Origin: an uncultured Oxalobacteraceae bacterium
GTDB lineage: Bacteria; Pseudomonadota; Gammaproteobacteria; Burkholderiales; Burkholderiaceae_D
NCBI GenBank assembly: GCA_937996605.1
Contig: CALKVB010000218.1
Span: 1 to 18,044 of the forward strand
Reading direction: 5' to 3'
Length of the DNA stretch: 18,044 bases
Positions within the stretch are counted from its first letter, which is position 1; the number at the start of each line of letters is the position of its first letter. Positions 1 to 8,294 of this stretch are shown here, piece by piece. The translations under genes and the position numbers were made by a program. The notes under the pieces were generated by a model. It had not been told where the DNA came from and did not search any database. It worked only from the letters and a program-made list of their open reading frames with translations.

Positions 1-32
1 GTGATAAGATCCTGTGTGTTGTGGCGCAAACC

Positions 33-1406
33 TTAAAGGCCCAACAAATCAGCGGCCTGCGTGCGATTATTTTGAGTACGGCGTAGTGCAGCCCGTATCA
101 CATCACGCTCAATCGATTCCAAGTATTCCGGTAAACTACAAGGGAAGTTTGGTTTGGAAAAGACATTGTCGTCATCAACCATGTCGACAGGATCAGCGAC
201 TTTGCTCCGCCAAATTCCATCTGCAGGACTACTTCGCAACCCCAAATCAATCACATCCACGACACCATCATTAGCAAATGCCGCAGCGCGCTCAAGGATG
301 TTCTCGAGTTCACGAACATTCCCTGGGAACTCATAATTCTTGAGCGCTTGCAAGGCTGCCGGATTTAAACTAACAGAATAACCAGGTGCGGCAAGCCTCA
401 ATAGAATCGCCTTGGCTAATTCTTCAACGTCCTCTAGACGCTGACGCAGGGGTGGCAGCACAAGCTCGATAACATTTAGGCGGTAATATAGATCTTGACG
501 AAACTTTCCCGAGTTCACGCATTCAGCCAAATTTTGGTGGGTTGCGCTCAAGATGCGAACATCAACCGCCTCCTCATTGGTCGCGCCAACTTTACGGACA
601 CGTCGCTCTTGAATAGCACGCAATAATTTTACTTGCATCGCGAGCGGCAAATCAGCGACCTCATCCAACATTAAGGTACCACCATTTGCCGCTTGAAAGA
701 ATCCATCACGATCATCATTCGCACCGGTAAATGCCCCTTTACGATAACCAAAGAATTCGGCCTCCATCAACATTTCGGGAATTGCGCCGCAGTTCACAGC
801 GATGAAAGGTTTATCAGCTCTTGCACTGTTTCGATGAATTTCTCGTGCAGCCAATTCTTTGCCACTACCAGACTCCCCTGTAATAATGACCGGAGCCATG
901 CTACGAGCGAGTCGTCCAATTTGCGACCTCACATGTTGAATTTCAGCTGAGCTTCCGATGAGAAACGAGGGGCTAGAGGGCTTCACGGTGACGACAGCGA
1001 CCTCATCCGAAGGACGAACTTCATGCATTTGTAATGCCGATCGCACCAACTTACGCAATTGATCAAGCGCTACTGGTTTGGACACATAATCAAAGGCACC
1101 GGCCTTTAAAGCGATCACCGCATTCTCTGCACTCCCAAATGCGGTAATGACAGCAATCGGCGTATTCTTATGATTTGAAGTCACCAACTCCACCATGTCT
1201 AAACCAGAACCATCGGGTAGACGCATATCAGTTAAGACTAAGGAATAAGTGTTCTTGATTAAATAAGCACGTGCCTCTTCAAGCGTCTCAGCACTGTCGA
1301 CGTCCAAGCCCATTTTTATCAAGGTGATTTCAAGCAGCTCCCGCAGATGCGCCTCGTCATCGATCACCAAAATTCTAGGTTTTAGAGTTGCTGCGATAGC
1401 GTTCAT
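33..1406 (-). CDS. pilR: Sigma-54-dependent response regulator PilR-like, C-terminus truncated
   Basis: This is an NtrC-family activator; with PilS it is expected to switch on sigma-54-dependent pilin transcription for type IV pili. The receiver domain (about residues 10-125) has the acidic pair D16-D17, phospho-acceptor D60, T88 and K110. The AAA+ domain follows, with Walker A GESGSGKE (177-184), the sigma-54 contact loop GAFTGA (224-229) and a Walker B region near GTLMLDEV (243-250). The start ATG overlaps the pilS stop (ATGA), so translation is probably coupled. The C-terminal Fis-type helix-turn-helix begins (NNRTQAADLLGL) but hits TAA at 35-33, before the recognition helix where family members normally continue ~15 residues. 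The stop lies 33 bases from the contig edge, so an assembly error or edge chimera is as likely as a true truncation. NtrC-type function is certain; the PilR assignment rests on the six-helix PilS partner and gene order. Confidence 0.83.
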   Translation of the reverse strand: MNAIAATLKPRILVIDDEAHLRELLEITLIKMGLDVDSAETLEEARAYLIKNTYSLVLTDMRLPDGSGLDMVELVTSNHKNTPIAVITAFGSAENAVIALKAGAFDYVSKPVALDQLRKLVRSALQMHEVRPSDEVAVVTVKPSSPSFLIGSSAEIQHVRSQIGRLARSMAPVIITGESGSGKELAAREIHRNSARADKPFIAVNCGAIPEMLMEAEFFGYRKGAFTGANDDRDGFFQAANGGTLMLDEVADLPLAMQVKLLRAIQERRVRKVGATNEEAVDVRILSATHQNLAECVNSGKFRQDLYYRLNVIELVLPPLRQRLEDVEELAKAILLRLAAPGYSVSLNPAALQALKNYEFPGNVRELENILERAAAFANDGVVDVIDLGLRSSPADGIWRSKVADPVDMVDDDNVFSKPNFPCSLPEYLESIERDVIRAALRRTQNNRTQAADLLGL

Positions 1407-3148
1407 GTCTTTTCGGCGGAAGAAAAATTGATAACAAAGCGGCCTCCGGGCTCAGCCCAATTTGAAGACGTTTCATCGTTTCGATATTCATAATCAAGAA
1501 CAGCATGATTATTTAAACACAGCTCTCTGGCCATATACAAACCCAAGCCGGTGCCCTTACTTGAAGTGGTATAAAAAGGCTCAAACAAATGCGCACGCAC
1601 GGTTGCAGAGATCCCTGGCCCATCGTCTTGAATATGTAACTCACGTCTATTGCCTGCGCCTATTCTACTAGTCAAACGAATACAGCCTGGCTTACCACTG
1701 GCGTAACGCAATGAATTCGAGAGCAGATTCGTTACCACCTCATGCAAATGCCCTGGGTCAAAGGTGACATAAAAACGACCAATCTCATTTAATTGTATCG
1801 TCCCGGGAGCGATGCTTCTGGTCTCGACAAACTCTTGCACAATTTCCTGAAGTTCTAACATCAAATTGATAGGCTGCAGGTTGGTCTGAGCCTTACGTGA
1901 CAACTTTAAAATATCTTCGATCAATTTATTCAGTCTCGCAACATTATCTTCGACGATTTTTAAGAGTCGCCGACTTTGTGCTTCGTTATGTACATCTTCA
2001 CTGAGAAGCGAAGTGGCGTATGAAATCGACGATAAAGGATTTCTAACCTCATGTGCGATACTCGCAGTAAGTCGTCCCATCGATGCTAGCTTCAACTGCT
2101 GTGCCTGATTTTCGATATCAGAGACATTTTGCATAAAAATGATGGTGCATGGCGTCGCCACGCCATCAAGGTGATCGAATTCGGTTTCATCAATGGTAAC
2201 GAAACGAAGTTTAAGATGTGTTCCTGTGTCTAGAGGTTCGTCGGCCAAGGACTCATCGGTCGACAATCGAGACTGATTCTCAAAATGACGAATAACAACA
2301 AAAGAAGCACCTTCGTGCCGCAACCATATAGTGGTCTCCGGGCTATGACCTTCAGTCCATTTTTTCATAGCATCAGCGATTGGACTGAGAAAAGGAATCT
2401 GATTCAAAGGAATTTGACTAACTTCATGCAAAGTTTCAGCATCTAATTCCAGCATACGATTTGCAGCTGGATTCGACTCAAACAATTTCCCATGTTGATC
2501 GATCACCAATACGCCATCTTCCATATCTGCGATCACGGTTCGATTAATTGCTTGCTGCAACGCCAACTCGAACCCGCGTTGTCTCGCAAGCTCCTCCTGC
2601 CCTATCAAGTTTCGAGCAAGGCGATTGAGTACATACACGACGGCGAAATAGGTAGCGCCATAGAGACCAGCTTGCGAAATTAAATTGCTATCATCGCTCT
2701 GTAAAACTTGATACGCGTTTATAAACAGCAAAAACAAAGATACTGCGGAGACGAAACTCGACGCAAGTAGCAGAGAACCTAGAATTCCCGCTCCCGCCAA
2801 AGGAAAGAGATAAAGAATCACCAAGCCGCTTTTGCTACCGCCTGCACCGATATACAGTACAGATATAACGACCAGATCAACACTCACTTGGCTGACCAAT
2901 TGCAACAAGAAGCGCGAAGTCCAGCGCAGCTTGATATAAACAAATCCCAAGGCCAACAAAAAATAAATAAAAGTGAGAGACTTCAGGACAGCATGATCAA
3001 GTAACCACGATTCGCGATTTGATTTAATCCCTAAATAAGTAATTAAAATTATCGCGATCAGTACTCGAGAAATATTGAAAGTTTGTAGCGAGCGCCACAA
3101 TGTATCGCTCACATGGTGTGAGCGCAGTTTAGGTGTTGTCTTCAGCAT
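1403..3148 (-). CDS. pilS: Sensor histidine kinase PilS-like
   Basis: This inner-membrane histidine kinase should phosphorylate the adjacent PilR. About six hydrophobic segments fill residues ~25-180, matching the PilS architecture. A short coiled linker and a PAS-like region (about 205-350, starting VIADMEDGVLVIDQHGKL) follow. The HisKA domain has H-box IAHEVRNPL with phospho-acceptor His near residue 366. The HATPase domain has N-box NLLSNSLRYA (~474), G1 DDGPGI (~508) and G2 GTGLGLYM (~532). I chose ATG at 3148 (581 aa); the frame could open at a TTG at 3172, but that adds an unlikely Cys/Arg stretch. The ATG overlaps the end of the PP0621-like gene by 7 bp and the gene overlaps pilR by 4 bp, so all four minus-strand genes here appear co-transcribed. 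A clear Shine-Dalgarno is not visible, consistent with coupled translation. Confidence 0.83.
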   Translation of the reverse strand: MLKTTPKLRSHHVSDTLWRSLQTFNISRVLIAIILITYLGIKSNRESWLLDHAVLKSLTFIYFLLALGFVYIKLRWTSRFLLQLVSQVSVDLVVISVLYIGAGGSKSGLVILYLFPLAGAGILGSLLLASSFVSAVSLFLLFINAYQVLQSDDSNLISQAGLYGATYFAVVYVLNRLARNLIGQEELARQRGFELALQQAINRTVIADMEDGVLVIDQHGKLFESNPAANRMLELDAETLHEVSQIPLNQIPFLSPIADAMKKWTEGHSPETTIWLRHEGASFVVIRHFENQSRLSTDESLADEPLDTGTHLKLRFVTIDETEFDHLDGVATPCTIIFMQNVSDIENQAQQLKLASMGRLTASIAHEVRNPLSSISYATSLLSEDVHNEAQSRRLLKIVEDNVARLNKLIEDILKLSRKAQTNLQPINLMLELQEIVQEFVETRSIAPGTIQLNEIGRFYVTFDPGHLHEVVTNLLSNSLRYASGKPGCIRLTSRIGAGNRRELHIQDDGPGISATVRAHLFEPFYTTSSKGTGLGLYMARELCLNNHAVLDYEYRNDETSSNWAEPGGRFVINFSSAEKT

Positions 3149-3369
3149 GAATTTGCATGGTCGGCACAACAATACGATTGACCATTCTTATTAACTGCCT
3201 CTGAGCATGGGATGAACACTTGACAAGTCGCACATGCGACCATAGTTTCACCTGCTTCTGTTTGGGTAGGTGGCGGGGTAAAACGCGATTGTTGTTGCGT
3301 GTTCACGACCTTCTTACGCAAAGCAAGATAAACCAAAATTGCCAATGCGATCCAAACAATTACCCTCAC
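3142..3369 (-). CDS. Small membrane-anchored Cys-rich protein, PP0621 family
   Basis: This is a 75-residue protein with one N-terminal transmembrane segment (about residues 2-17), a basic RKK stop-transfer, a Gln/Pro-rich linker and a C-terminal cysteine cluster: C46, C49, C55, C67, C68, H71 and C75. The CxxC...CC..H spacing suggests a small zinc-binding fold in the cytoplasm, but no function is established for the family as far as I know. The start is GTG, and GTGA overlaps the ypjD stop by 4 bp; the end overlaps pilS by 7 bp. It is too short and too well spaced between its neighbours to be a chance frame, and this ypjD-PP0621-pilS order is one I recognise from other Burkholderiales. Confidence 0.75.
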   Translation of the reverse strand: MRVIVWIALAILVYLALRKKVVNTQQQSRFTPPPTQTEAGETMVACATCQVFIPCSEAVNKNGQSYCCADHANSC

Positions 3370-4175
3370 CCAAAACTCCTATGTAATAAAACTTCCAAGA
3401 CAAAACGGCTACCCACATAAGCCAATAACAAAAACAAAAATCCAAACAAGGTCATTCGCAATACTGCTTTCCCACGCCACCCACGCCAATGCCGGCCAAT
3501 TAAGAGCGTAGCGAATAGCATCCACGAAAATAAAGATAATATCGTTTTGTGGTCTAACTTAAATGCTACGCCAAGCACTTGTTCCGAAAACACTACACCA
3601 GATAACACCGTCAGACTTAATAAAATAAAACCGATACTGACGAGTATAAACAGCAACTGTTCCATTTTGAGCAAAGCCGGTAGTTGATCAATCGCTTTCT
3701 CAAGCCAAGATTGCACTGCTTTTCCGCGCATTTTATGCAAGTAACGATCTTGCACATACATCACTAAGGCATGAAAAGCGGCGATGCTCAGCGTGCTATA
3801 CGCCAACAAGGCTATCCCGACATGCCAAGGGAACATCGCAGTCTTACCAACCAATGAAATTAAACTGCCCGGGAAGAATATCGGCAAAACTACGGTCAAT
3901 GCTGCCTGAGGAAGTACCAGTAAGCGTAAGCCATCGAGAGAAAAATTACGATTCTCGACTAAAAAAACAAGCACAGAAACCCAAATCGCTGCTGACCACA
4001 CGATCGCAAATCCAATTCGCAAAGCAGCCTCAGCATGGATATTCATTCCCAAGGCAAGTCCATGTAAACACCATGCGATCGCGGCGACCCCCAAGGCCGT
4101 CCACTTACGGTGTGAAGGTATAAACGCGCAAATTGCGTACAAGATGGCGGCAGCGATAGAAATTTGAGTAAGCAT
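3366..4175 (-). CDS. ypjD: YpjD/CcsA-type cytochrome c assembly family membrane protein
   Basis: This is a 269-residue polytopic inner-membrane protein with about eight hydrophobic helices, resembling the CcsA/YpjD branch of the cytochrome c assembly family. Histidines in family-typical places are visible in PWHVGIALLAYSTLSIAAFH (mid-protein) and in the C-terminal part FKLDHKTILSLFSW ... GRHWRGW. The CcsA relatives handle haem for cytochrome c maturation; the YpjD branch is less well defined, so haem handling here is inferred. It is the first gene of the minus-strand operon. In E. coli ypjD lies next to ffh, and here ffh is also close, divergently placed and separated by one peptidase gene. 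The start ATG is preceded only by a weak AGG, 1 base from a CTAAGTTT direct repeat. Confidence 0.78.
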   Translation of the reverse strand: MLTQISIAAAILYAICAFIPSHRKWTALGVAAIAWCLHGLALGMNIHAEAALRIGFAIVWSAAIWVSVLVFLVENRNFSLDGLRLLVLPQAALTVVLPIFFPGSLISLVGKTAMFPWHVGIALLAYSTLSIAAFHALVMYVQDRYLHKMRGKAVQSWLEKAIDQLPALLKMEQLLFILVSIGFILLSLTVLSGVVFSEQVLGVAFKLDHKTILSLFSWMLFATLLIGRHWRGWRGKAVLRMTLFGFLFLLLAYVGSRFVLEVLLHRSFG

Positions 4176-4511
4176 GACCTAAGTTTACACTATGTTTGTC
4201 TAAGTTTCCCTTGAATGCTTGATATTCTGTGCTATCGCAAAATATATCCCCTGACGGAAACAAATGAACTACCCAATTGCTTGAACCACACGTCTGTTTT
4301 ACAACAGCACAGCTAATTTCTGCATTTTCCTGCCTTGTCTTGAGCTATTCGCTTGACGACCACGATCCCCTTCTAGATACTTCCACCACCCAAAGTGTCG
4401 CTGATTGTATTGTGATCCTAAATTTATCGCCACAAGCGAGATGCAGTTCACCCAGCCTTTTGGAATTCTCAAAGAATTTATTATGTAGATTTACTTTTTG
4501 CAGGATACATC
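4176..4511. other. Divergent intergenic region, ypjD / S46 peptidase
   Basis: These 336 bases hold no credible gene. They must carry the promoters for both the ypjD-pilR operon (leftward) and the S46 peptidase (rightward). No convincing -35/-10 pair with normal spacing was found: TATTAT at 4479-4484 could be a rightward -10, but the nearest TTGGAA (4460-4465) is only 13 bases away. A clear AGGA Shine-Dalgarno (4502-4505) lies 6 bases before the peptidase ATG. The left end holds the direct repeat listed separately. Confidence 0.6.
4179..4207. repeat. Direct repeat CTAAGTTT x2, 21-bp period
   Basis: Two exact copies of CTAAGTTT lie at 4179-4186 and 4200-4207, 21 bp apart start to start, which is two helical turns. 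They sit just upstream of the ypjD ATG. The spacing would suit a protein bound on one DNA face near the operon start, but regulation is inferred only from placement. Confidence 0.4.
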
Positions 4512-6674
4512 ATGAAAAAATCACTTTTCGCCCTTGCTGCCCTCGCCACCATGAGTGCGGCAGCCCATGCCGATGAAGGTATGTGGATGCCACAACAACT
4601 ACCACAAATTGCCAAACAGTTGAAAGCTGCTGGGCTCAAATTAGACCCAGCCGGCTTAACAAAACTCACAGAATTCCCAATGGGAGCAATTGTCAGCTTA
4701 GGGGGTTGCTCCGCCTCATTTGTATCGCCTCAAGGCTTAGTAGCGACTAACCATCACTGTGTGTATGACAGTGTGGCTCGCGCTTCCACCCCAGAGCACA
4801 ATTATTTAGCAAACGGCTTCTTGGCGAAAACGCTCGCCGAAGAAGTTCCAGCTGCTCCAGGCTCACGCATTTTTGTGACTACCGAAGTAAGCAACGTCAG
4901 CGATAAAATCATCAATGCTGATGTCGCCAAATTGACGGGCAAAGCGCGTGTCGATGCGATTGAAAAAAATCAAAAGACAATGATCGCTGAATGTGAAAAA
5001 GAAGCTGGATTCCGTTGCAGCATTCCAACCTTCTATGGTGGTCTCGAGTTCTATTTAATCAAACAGATGGAAATCAAAGATGTACGTTTGGTTCATGCGC
5101 CAGCTGAAGGTGTGGGCAAATTTGGTGGCGACACCGACAACTGGATGTGGCCACGTCACACTGGCGACTACGGTTTCTATCGAGCCTATGTCAGCAAAGA
5201 CGGCAAACCAGCTGAATACAGTAAAGATAACGTTCCATACGTACCTAAGCACTTTTTGAAATTAGCTAAAGATGGCCTCAAAGAAGGTGATTTCGTGATG
5301 GTATTGGGTTACCCTGGCCGCACTAACCGTCATCGTTTGCCATCTGAAATCGCGTATACTTTTGACTTCGAATATCCAAATTTCGTCAAAAATTCCGCTG
5401 AAACTTTAGCGATTATTGCCAACGAAACCAAAGACAACAAAGATGCATCTTTGAAGTATGCAGGCATGGTTGCCAATATCAACAACTACTACAAAAATCG
5501 CCAAGGTATGCTCGATAGTTATGCGGGTAGCGACATTTTGGAACGCAAAACCAAAGAACATGCTGACTTAAAAGCATGGGTCAACTCAAATCCAAAGACG
5601 AAAGCAGAATTTGCTGCCGATATCGAGAAGATCGAAGAGATCTACGCAAAACGTGATGCAACAGCAAAGAAAGAGTCCTACCTCGCCTCTTCTTATCCAC
5701 GTTTCTTAGCAACCGCTCGCACACTGTATCGTTTAGCGAATGAAAAAACCAAGCCAAATGCAGAGCGTCGTGCTGGTTTCCAAGATCGTGATTTGCCGCG
5801 TTTCAAAGCAAGTATTGATGGCGTTGAACGTAGTTATGATGAAAAAGTCGATAAAGCTTTGGTCTTAAATAGTTTGGTCAAATACGCAGCAGCGCCCGCG
5901 GCTGAACGTAACGCCAACTTTGATGCCGCCATGGGTATTAAAGATGGCATGAGCAAAGATCAATTGAAAGCGCTGCTCGATACGATGTACGCAGGTAGTC
6001 AATTTGGCGACAAAGCTTTCCGTGCCTCTTGGTTGAATAAATCCGTGGAAGACTTCAAAGCCAGCAATGACAGCTTTATCAAAGCCGCTGTTGCCATGTA
6101 CGAAGAAGGCATGAAACGCGAAATCGCTGATCAAGAAACCGGCGGTAATATGCAGAAAGCTTACGCCAGTTACATGAAAGCAAAAATCGCTTACATGAAG
6201 AGTAAAGGCCAAGCCGTTTATCCAGACGCCAACAGCACTCTGCGTGTGACGTTCGGTAAAGTTGCCAGCCGTCCATTCGGTGCCGATGGCACAACCTGGA
6301 CAGCCTTCACTACTGTCAAAGGCGTCGCTGCTAAAGCCACCGGCACGGGCGAATTTAACGCGCCTGCAAATCAATTGGCGGCGATCAAAGCAAAAGACTT
6401 TGGCAAATATGTTGATCCAAACTTGAAAACAGTGCCAGTCAACTACCTCGCGACACTCGACATCACCGGCGGCAACTCCGGCTCTGCCGCATTGAATGCC
6501 AAGGGTGAATTCATTGGTTTGGCATTTGATGGCACGCTCGACTCCATCATTGCTGACTGGGACTACAACAAAGCTTCTAGCCGTTCTATTCAAGTTGATT
6601 TGCGCTACATGTTGTGGCAGATGAAACATGTAGACAAGGCTGACAACTTGTTAAAAGAAATGAACGCTGAATAA
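4512..6674 (+). CDS. Secreted S46-family dipeptidyl-peptidase (DPP7-like)
   Basis: This is a periplasmic or secreted serine peptidase that removes dipeptides from the N-termini of peptides. The signal peptide is MKKSLFALAALATMSAAAHA. The chymotrypsin-like halves are visible: catalytic His in LVATNHHC (81-82), candidate catalytic Asp within GGDTDNWMWPRHTGD (D207, D209 or D219; D219 best fits family spacing), and nucleophile S656 in TGGNSGSA. The large helical insertion typical of S46 separates Asp and Ser. At 720 residues the length is normal for the family. The S1-pocket position 18 residues after the Ser is Gly (FDG, G674), as in DPP7-type enzymes that prefer hydrophobic side chains; DPP11-type enzymes carry Arg there. 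It has a good Shine-Dalgarno and its own terminator, so it is likely monocistronic. It sits between ypjD and ffh, a pair that is adjacent in other proteobacteria. It probably serves peptide nutrition. Confidence 0.92.
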   Translation: MKKSLFALAALATMSAAAHADEGMWMPQQLPQIAKQLKAAGLKLDPAGLTKLTEFPMGAIVSLGGCSASFVSPQGLVATNHHCVYDSVARASTPEHNYLANGFLAKTLAEEVPAAPGSRIFVTTEVSNVSDKIINADVAKLTGKARVDAIEKNQKTMIAECEKEAGFRCSIPTFYGGLEFYLIKQMEIKDVRLVHAPAEGVGKFGGDTDNWMWPRHTGDYGFYRAYVSKDGKPAEYSKDNVPYVPKHFLKLAKDGLKEGDFVMVLGYPGRTNRHRLPSEIAYTFDFEYPNFVKNSAETLAIIANETKDNKDASLKYAGMVANINNYYKNRQGMLDSYAGSDILERKTKEHADLKAWVNSNPKTKAEFAADIEKIEEIYAKRDATAKKESYLASSYPRFLATARTLYRLANEKTKPNAERRAGFQDRDLPRFKASIDGVERSYDEKVDKALVLNSLVKYAAAPAAERNANFDAAMGIKDGMSKDQLKALLDTMYAGSQFGDKAFRASWLNKSVEDFKASNDSFIKAAVAMYEEGMKREIADQETGGNMQKAYASYMKAKIAYMKSKGQAVYPDANSTLRVTFGKVASRPFGADGTTWTAFTTVKGVAAKATGTGEFNAPANQLAAIKAKDFGKYVDPNLKTVPVNYLATLDITGGNSGSAALNAKGEFIGLAFDGTLDSIIADWDYNKASSRSIQVDLRYMLWQMKHVDKADNLLKEMNAE

Positions 6675-6700
6675 ATAAAACTTATTTAGCTTCACCAAGA

Positions 6701-6734
6701 AAGCCATGTCGAACTGTGTCGGCATGGCTTTTTT
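6701..6734 (+). terminator. Rho-independent terminator after S46 peptidase
   Basis: The arms AAGCCATG (6701-6708) and CATGGCTT (6723-6730) pair perfectly. The stem continues inward through one G-T pair and CGA/TCG to a 6-base loop, and a run of T follows (6729-6734). It lies 27 bases after the peptidase stop. Confidence 0.88.
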
Positions 6735-6800
6735 ATTGCCGCAGCCATACAAAACCCTTAGTCTATGCATCTTCTAGCAGCTCAGGAGACCAGCCAAAGC

Positions 6801-6829
6801 TTCGGAACGGGGCGCTTTTCGGGTAAAAT
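6801..6829 (+). promoter_or_regulatory. Candidate ffh promoter
   Basis: TAAAAT (6824-6829) in a GGGTAAAATG context is a good -10. A weak -35, TTCGGA (6801-6806), lies at 17-bp spacing. Transcription would begin near 6836 and give an ~84-base leader that contains the 6840-6859 hairpin. The -35 matches consensus poorly. Confidence 0.45.
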
Positions 6830-6839
6830 GTCAGCTTAT

Positions 6840-6859
6840 AGACATAATTTTTTATGTCT
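6840..6859. repeat. Perfect 8-4-8 inverted repeat in ffh leader
   Basis: AGACATAA (6840-6847) and TTATGTCT (6852-6859) are perfect reverse complements around a TTTT loop. It lies just downstream of the candidate -10, so it could be an operator at the start site or a small hairpin at the 5' end of the ffh mRNA. It is not followed by a T-run, so it is not a terminator. Confidence 0.55.
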
Positions 6860-6919
6860 CTCGGCCTCAGTATTTTCTCTCGACTGACGCAGCCACTGAT
6901 TTCTGATTGAAGGTTCACT

Positions 6920-8278
6920 ATGCTCGACAATTTGACCCAACGCCTCGCCAAAGTCGTGAAAACGATGCGCGGCGAAGCCCGTTTGACCGAATCTAATACT
7001 GCTGAAATGCTGCGCGAAGTGCGTATGGCCCTACTTGAGGCCGACGTCGCCCTGCCCGCTGTACGCGAGCTGATTGCCCGCGTAAAAGAAAAAGCCATGG
7101 GCGAAGAAGTCATCGGTTCACTAACACCGGGCCAAGCCTTAGTCGGTGTCGTACAAAAAGAATTAGCGTCCTTAATCGGCGCGGATCTCGGAGACAACGC
7201 TTCCGAACTCAATTTCGCCACACAGCCGCCAGCGATTATTTTAATGGCCGGTTTGCAAGGTGCGGGTAAAACCACCACCGTTGGTAAGTTGGCGCGCTAT
7301 TTACGTGAAACCAAAAAGAAAAAAGTATTGACAGTCTCTGCCGACGTTTATCGTCCAGCAGCGATCGGCCAGCTCGAAACAGTCACCGCACAAGCGGGTG
7401 CAGATTTCTTTCCAACCACCATCAACGACAAACCTGTCGACATCGCCCTTGCGGCACTTGATTGGGCCAAGAAACATCATCACGAAGTATTGATTATCGA
7501 TACCGCTGGTCGTTTAGGTATCGATGAAGCAATGATGCAAGAAATTGCTGCAGTCCATGCCGCCGTCAAACCGATTGAAACCTTGTTCGTGGTTGACGCC
7601 ATGCTCGGTCAAGATGCAGTCAATACCGCCAAAGCATTTAATGACGCACTGCCATTGACAGGCGTTGTGTTAACCAAACTCGATGGTGATTCACGCGGCG
7701 GTGCGGCGCTTTCTGTTCGCCATGTCACAGGGAAACCAATTAAGTTTGCTGGCGTCTCCGAAAAACTCGATGGCTTGGAAGCTTTCGATGCGACGCGCAT
7801 GGCCAATCGTATTCTCGGCATGGGTGACATCTTAGCTTTGGTTGAGTCTGCGCAAAAAGGCATGGACATCGAGGCTGCAAAAGGTTTAGCAGAAAAAATT
7901 AAAGTGGGCGGTAAGTTCGATATGAACGACTTCAAAGCCCAACTCGCACAAATGAAAAATATGGGTAGCCTCTCCAGCCTGATGGACAAACTACCGGCGC
8001 AATTCCAACAGGCCGCCTCAGGCGCCAATATGGACAACGCCGAAAAGAATATGCGTCGCATGGAGGGTATTATTAACTCCATGACACCACTCGAACGCAG
8101 CAAACCAGAACTCATTAAAGCATCCCGCAAACGCCGTATTGCAGCTGGTGCAGGCGTGCAGATTCAAGAGGTCAATCGCATGCTGGCGCAATTTGAACAA
8201 ATGCAAAGCATGATGAAAAAACTCAAAGGCGGCGGCATGATGAAGATGATGCGGGGCTTGAAAGGCATGATGCGTTAA
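6920..8278 (+). CDS. ffh: Signal recognition particle GTPase Ffh (SRP54)
   Basis: Ffh binds 4.5S RNA and signal sequences of nascent membrane proteins and delivers ribosomes to FtsY at the inner membrane. The N domain spans about residues 1-85. The G domain has P-loop GLQGAGKTTT (111-120), DVYRPAAIGQL (142-152, insertion-box region), DTAGR (194-198) and TKLDGDSRGG (251-260). The M domain (from about 300) is methionine-rich and ends in MMKKLKGGGMMKMMRGLKGMMR-type sequence. At 452 residues it is of normal length and all GTPase motifs are intact. The AAGG (6910-6913) Shine-Dalgarno supports ATG at 6920. No 16S-processing rimM or rpsP gene follows, unlike E. coli; a long non-coding stretch follows instead. 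Confidence 0.98.
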   Translation: MLDNLTQRLAKVVKTMRGEARLTESNTAEMLREVRMALLEADVALPAVRELIARVKEKAMGEEVIGSLTPGQALVGVVQKELASLIGADLGDNASELNFATQPPAIILMAGLQGAGKTTTVGKLARYLRETKKKKVLTVSADVYRPAAIGQLETVTAQAGADFFPTTINDKPVDIALAALDWAKKHHHEVLIIDTAGRLGIDEAMMQEIAAVHAAVKPIETLFVVDAMLGQDAVNTAKAFNDALPLTGVVLTKLDGDSRGGAALSVRHVTGKPIKFAGVSEKLDGLEAFDATRMANRILGMGDILALVESAQKGMDIEAAKGLAEKIKVGGKFDMNDFKAQLAQMKNMGSLSSLMDKLPAQFQQAASGANMDNAEKNMRRMEGIINSMTPLERSKPELIKASRKRRIAAGAGVQIQEVNRMLAQFEQMQSMMKKLKGGGMMKMMRGLKGMMR

Positions 8279-8294
8279 TTTCGCTTCATCAACC

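Noticed and set aside
3..11. The 9-mer GATAAGATC occurs at both contig ends (3-11 and 17991-17999), hinting at a circular overlap or shared chimera.
   Set aside because: At the right end the last five bases are adapter, so only GATA is genomic there. The flanks differ, so it does not show circularity.
4460..4484. TTGGAA and TATTAT as a sigma-70 promoter for the S46 peptidase.
   Set aside because: The spacing is only 13 bases, too short for a normal promoter.
5865..6629. 254-codon minus-strand frame opposite the S46 peptidase.
   Set aside because: It is antisense to the catalytic-Ser half of the peptidase and shows no family features; a shadow frame.
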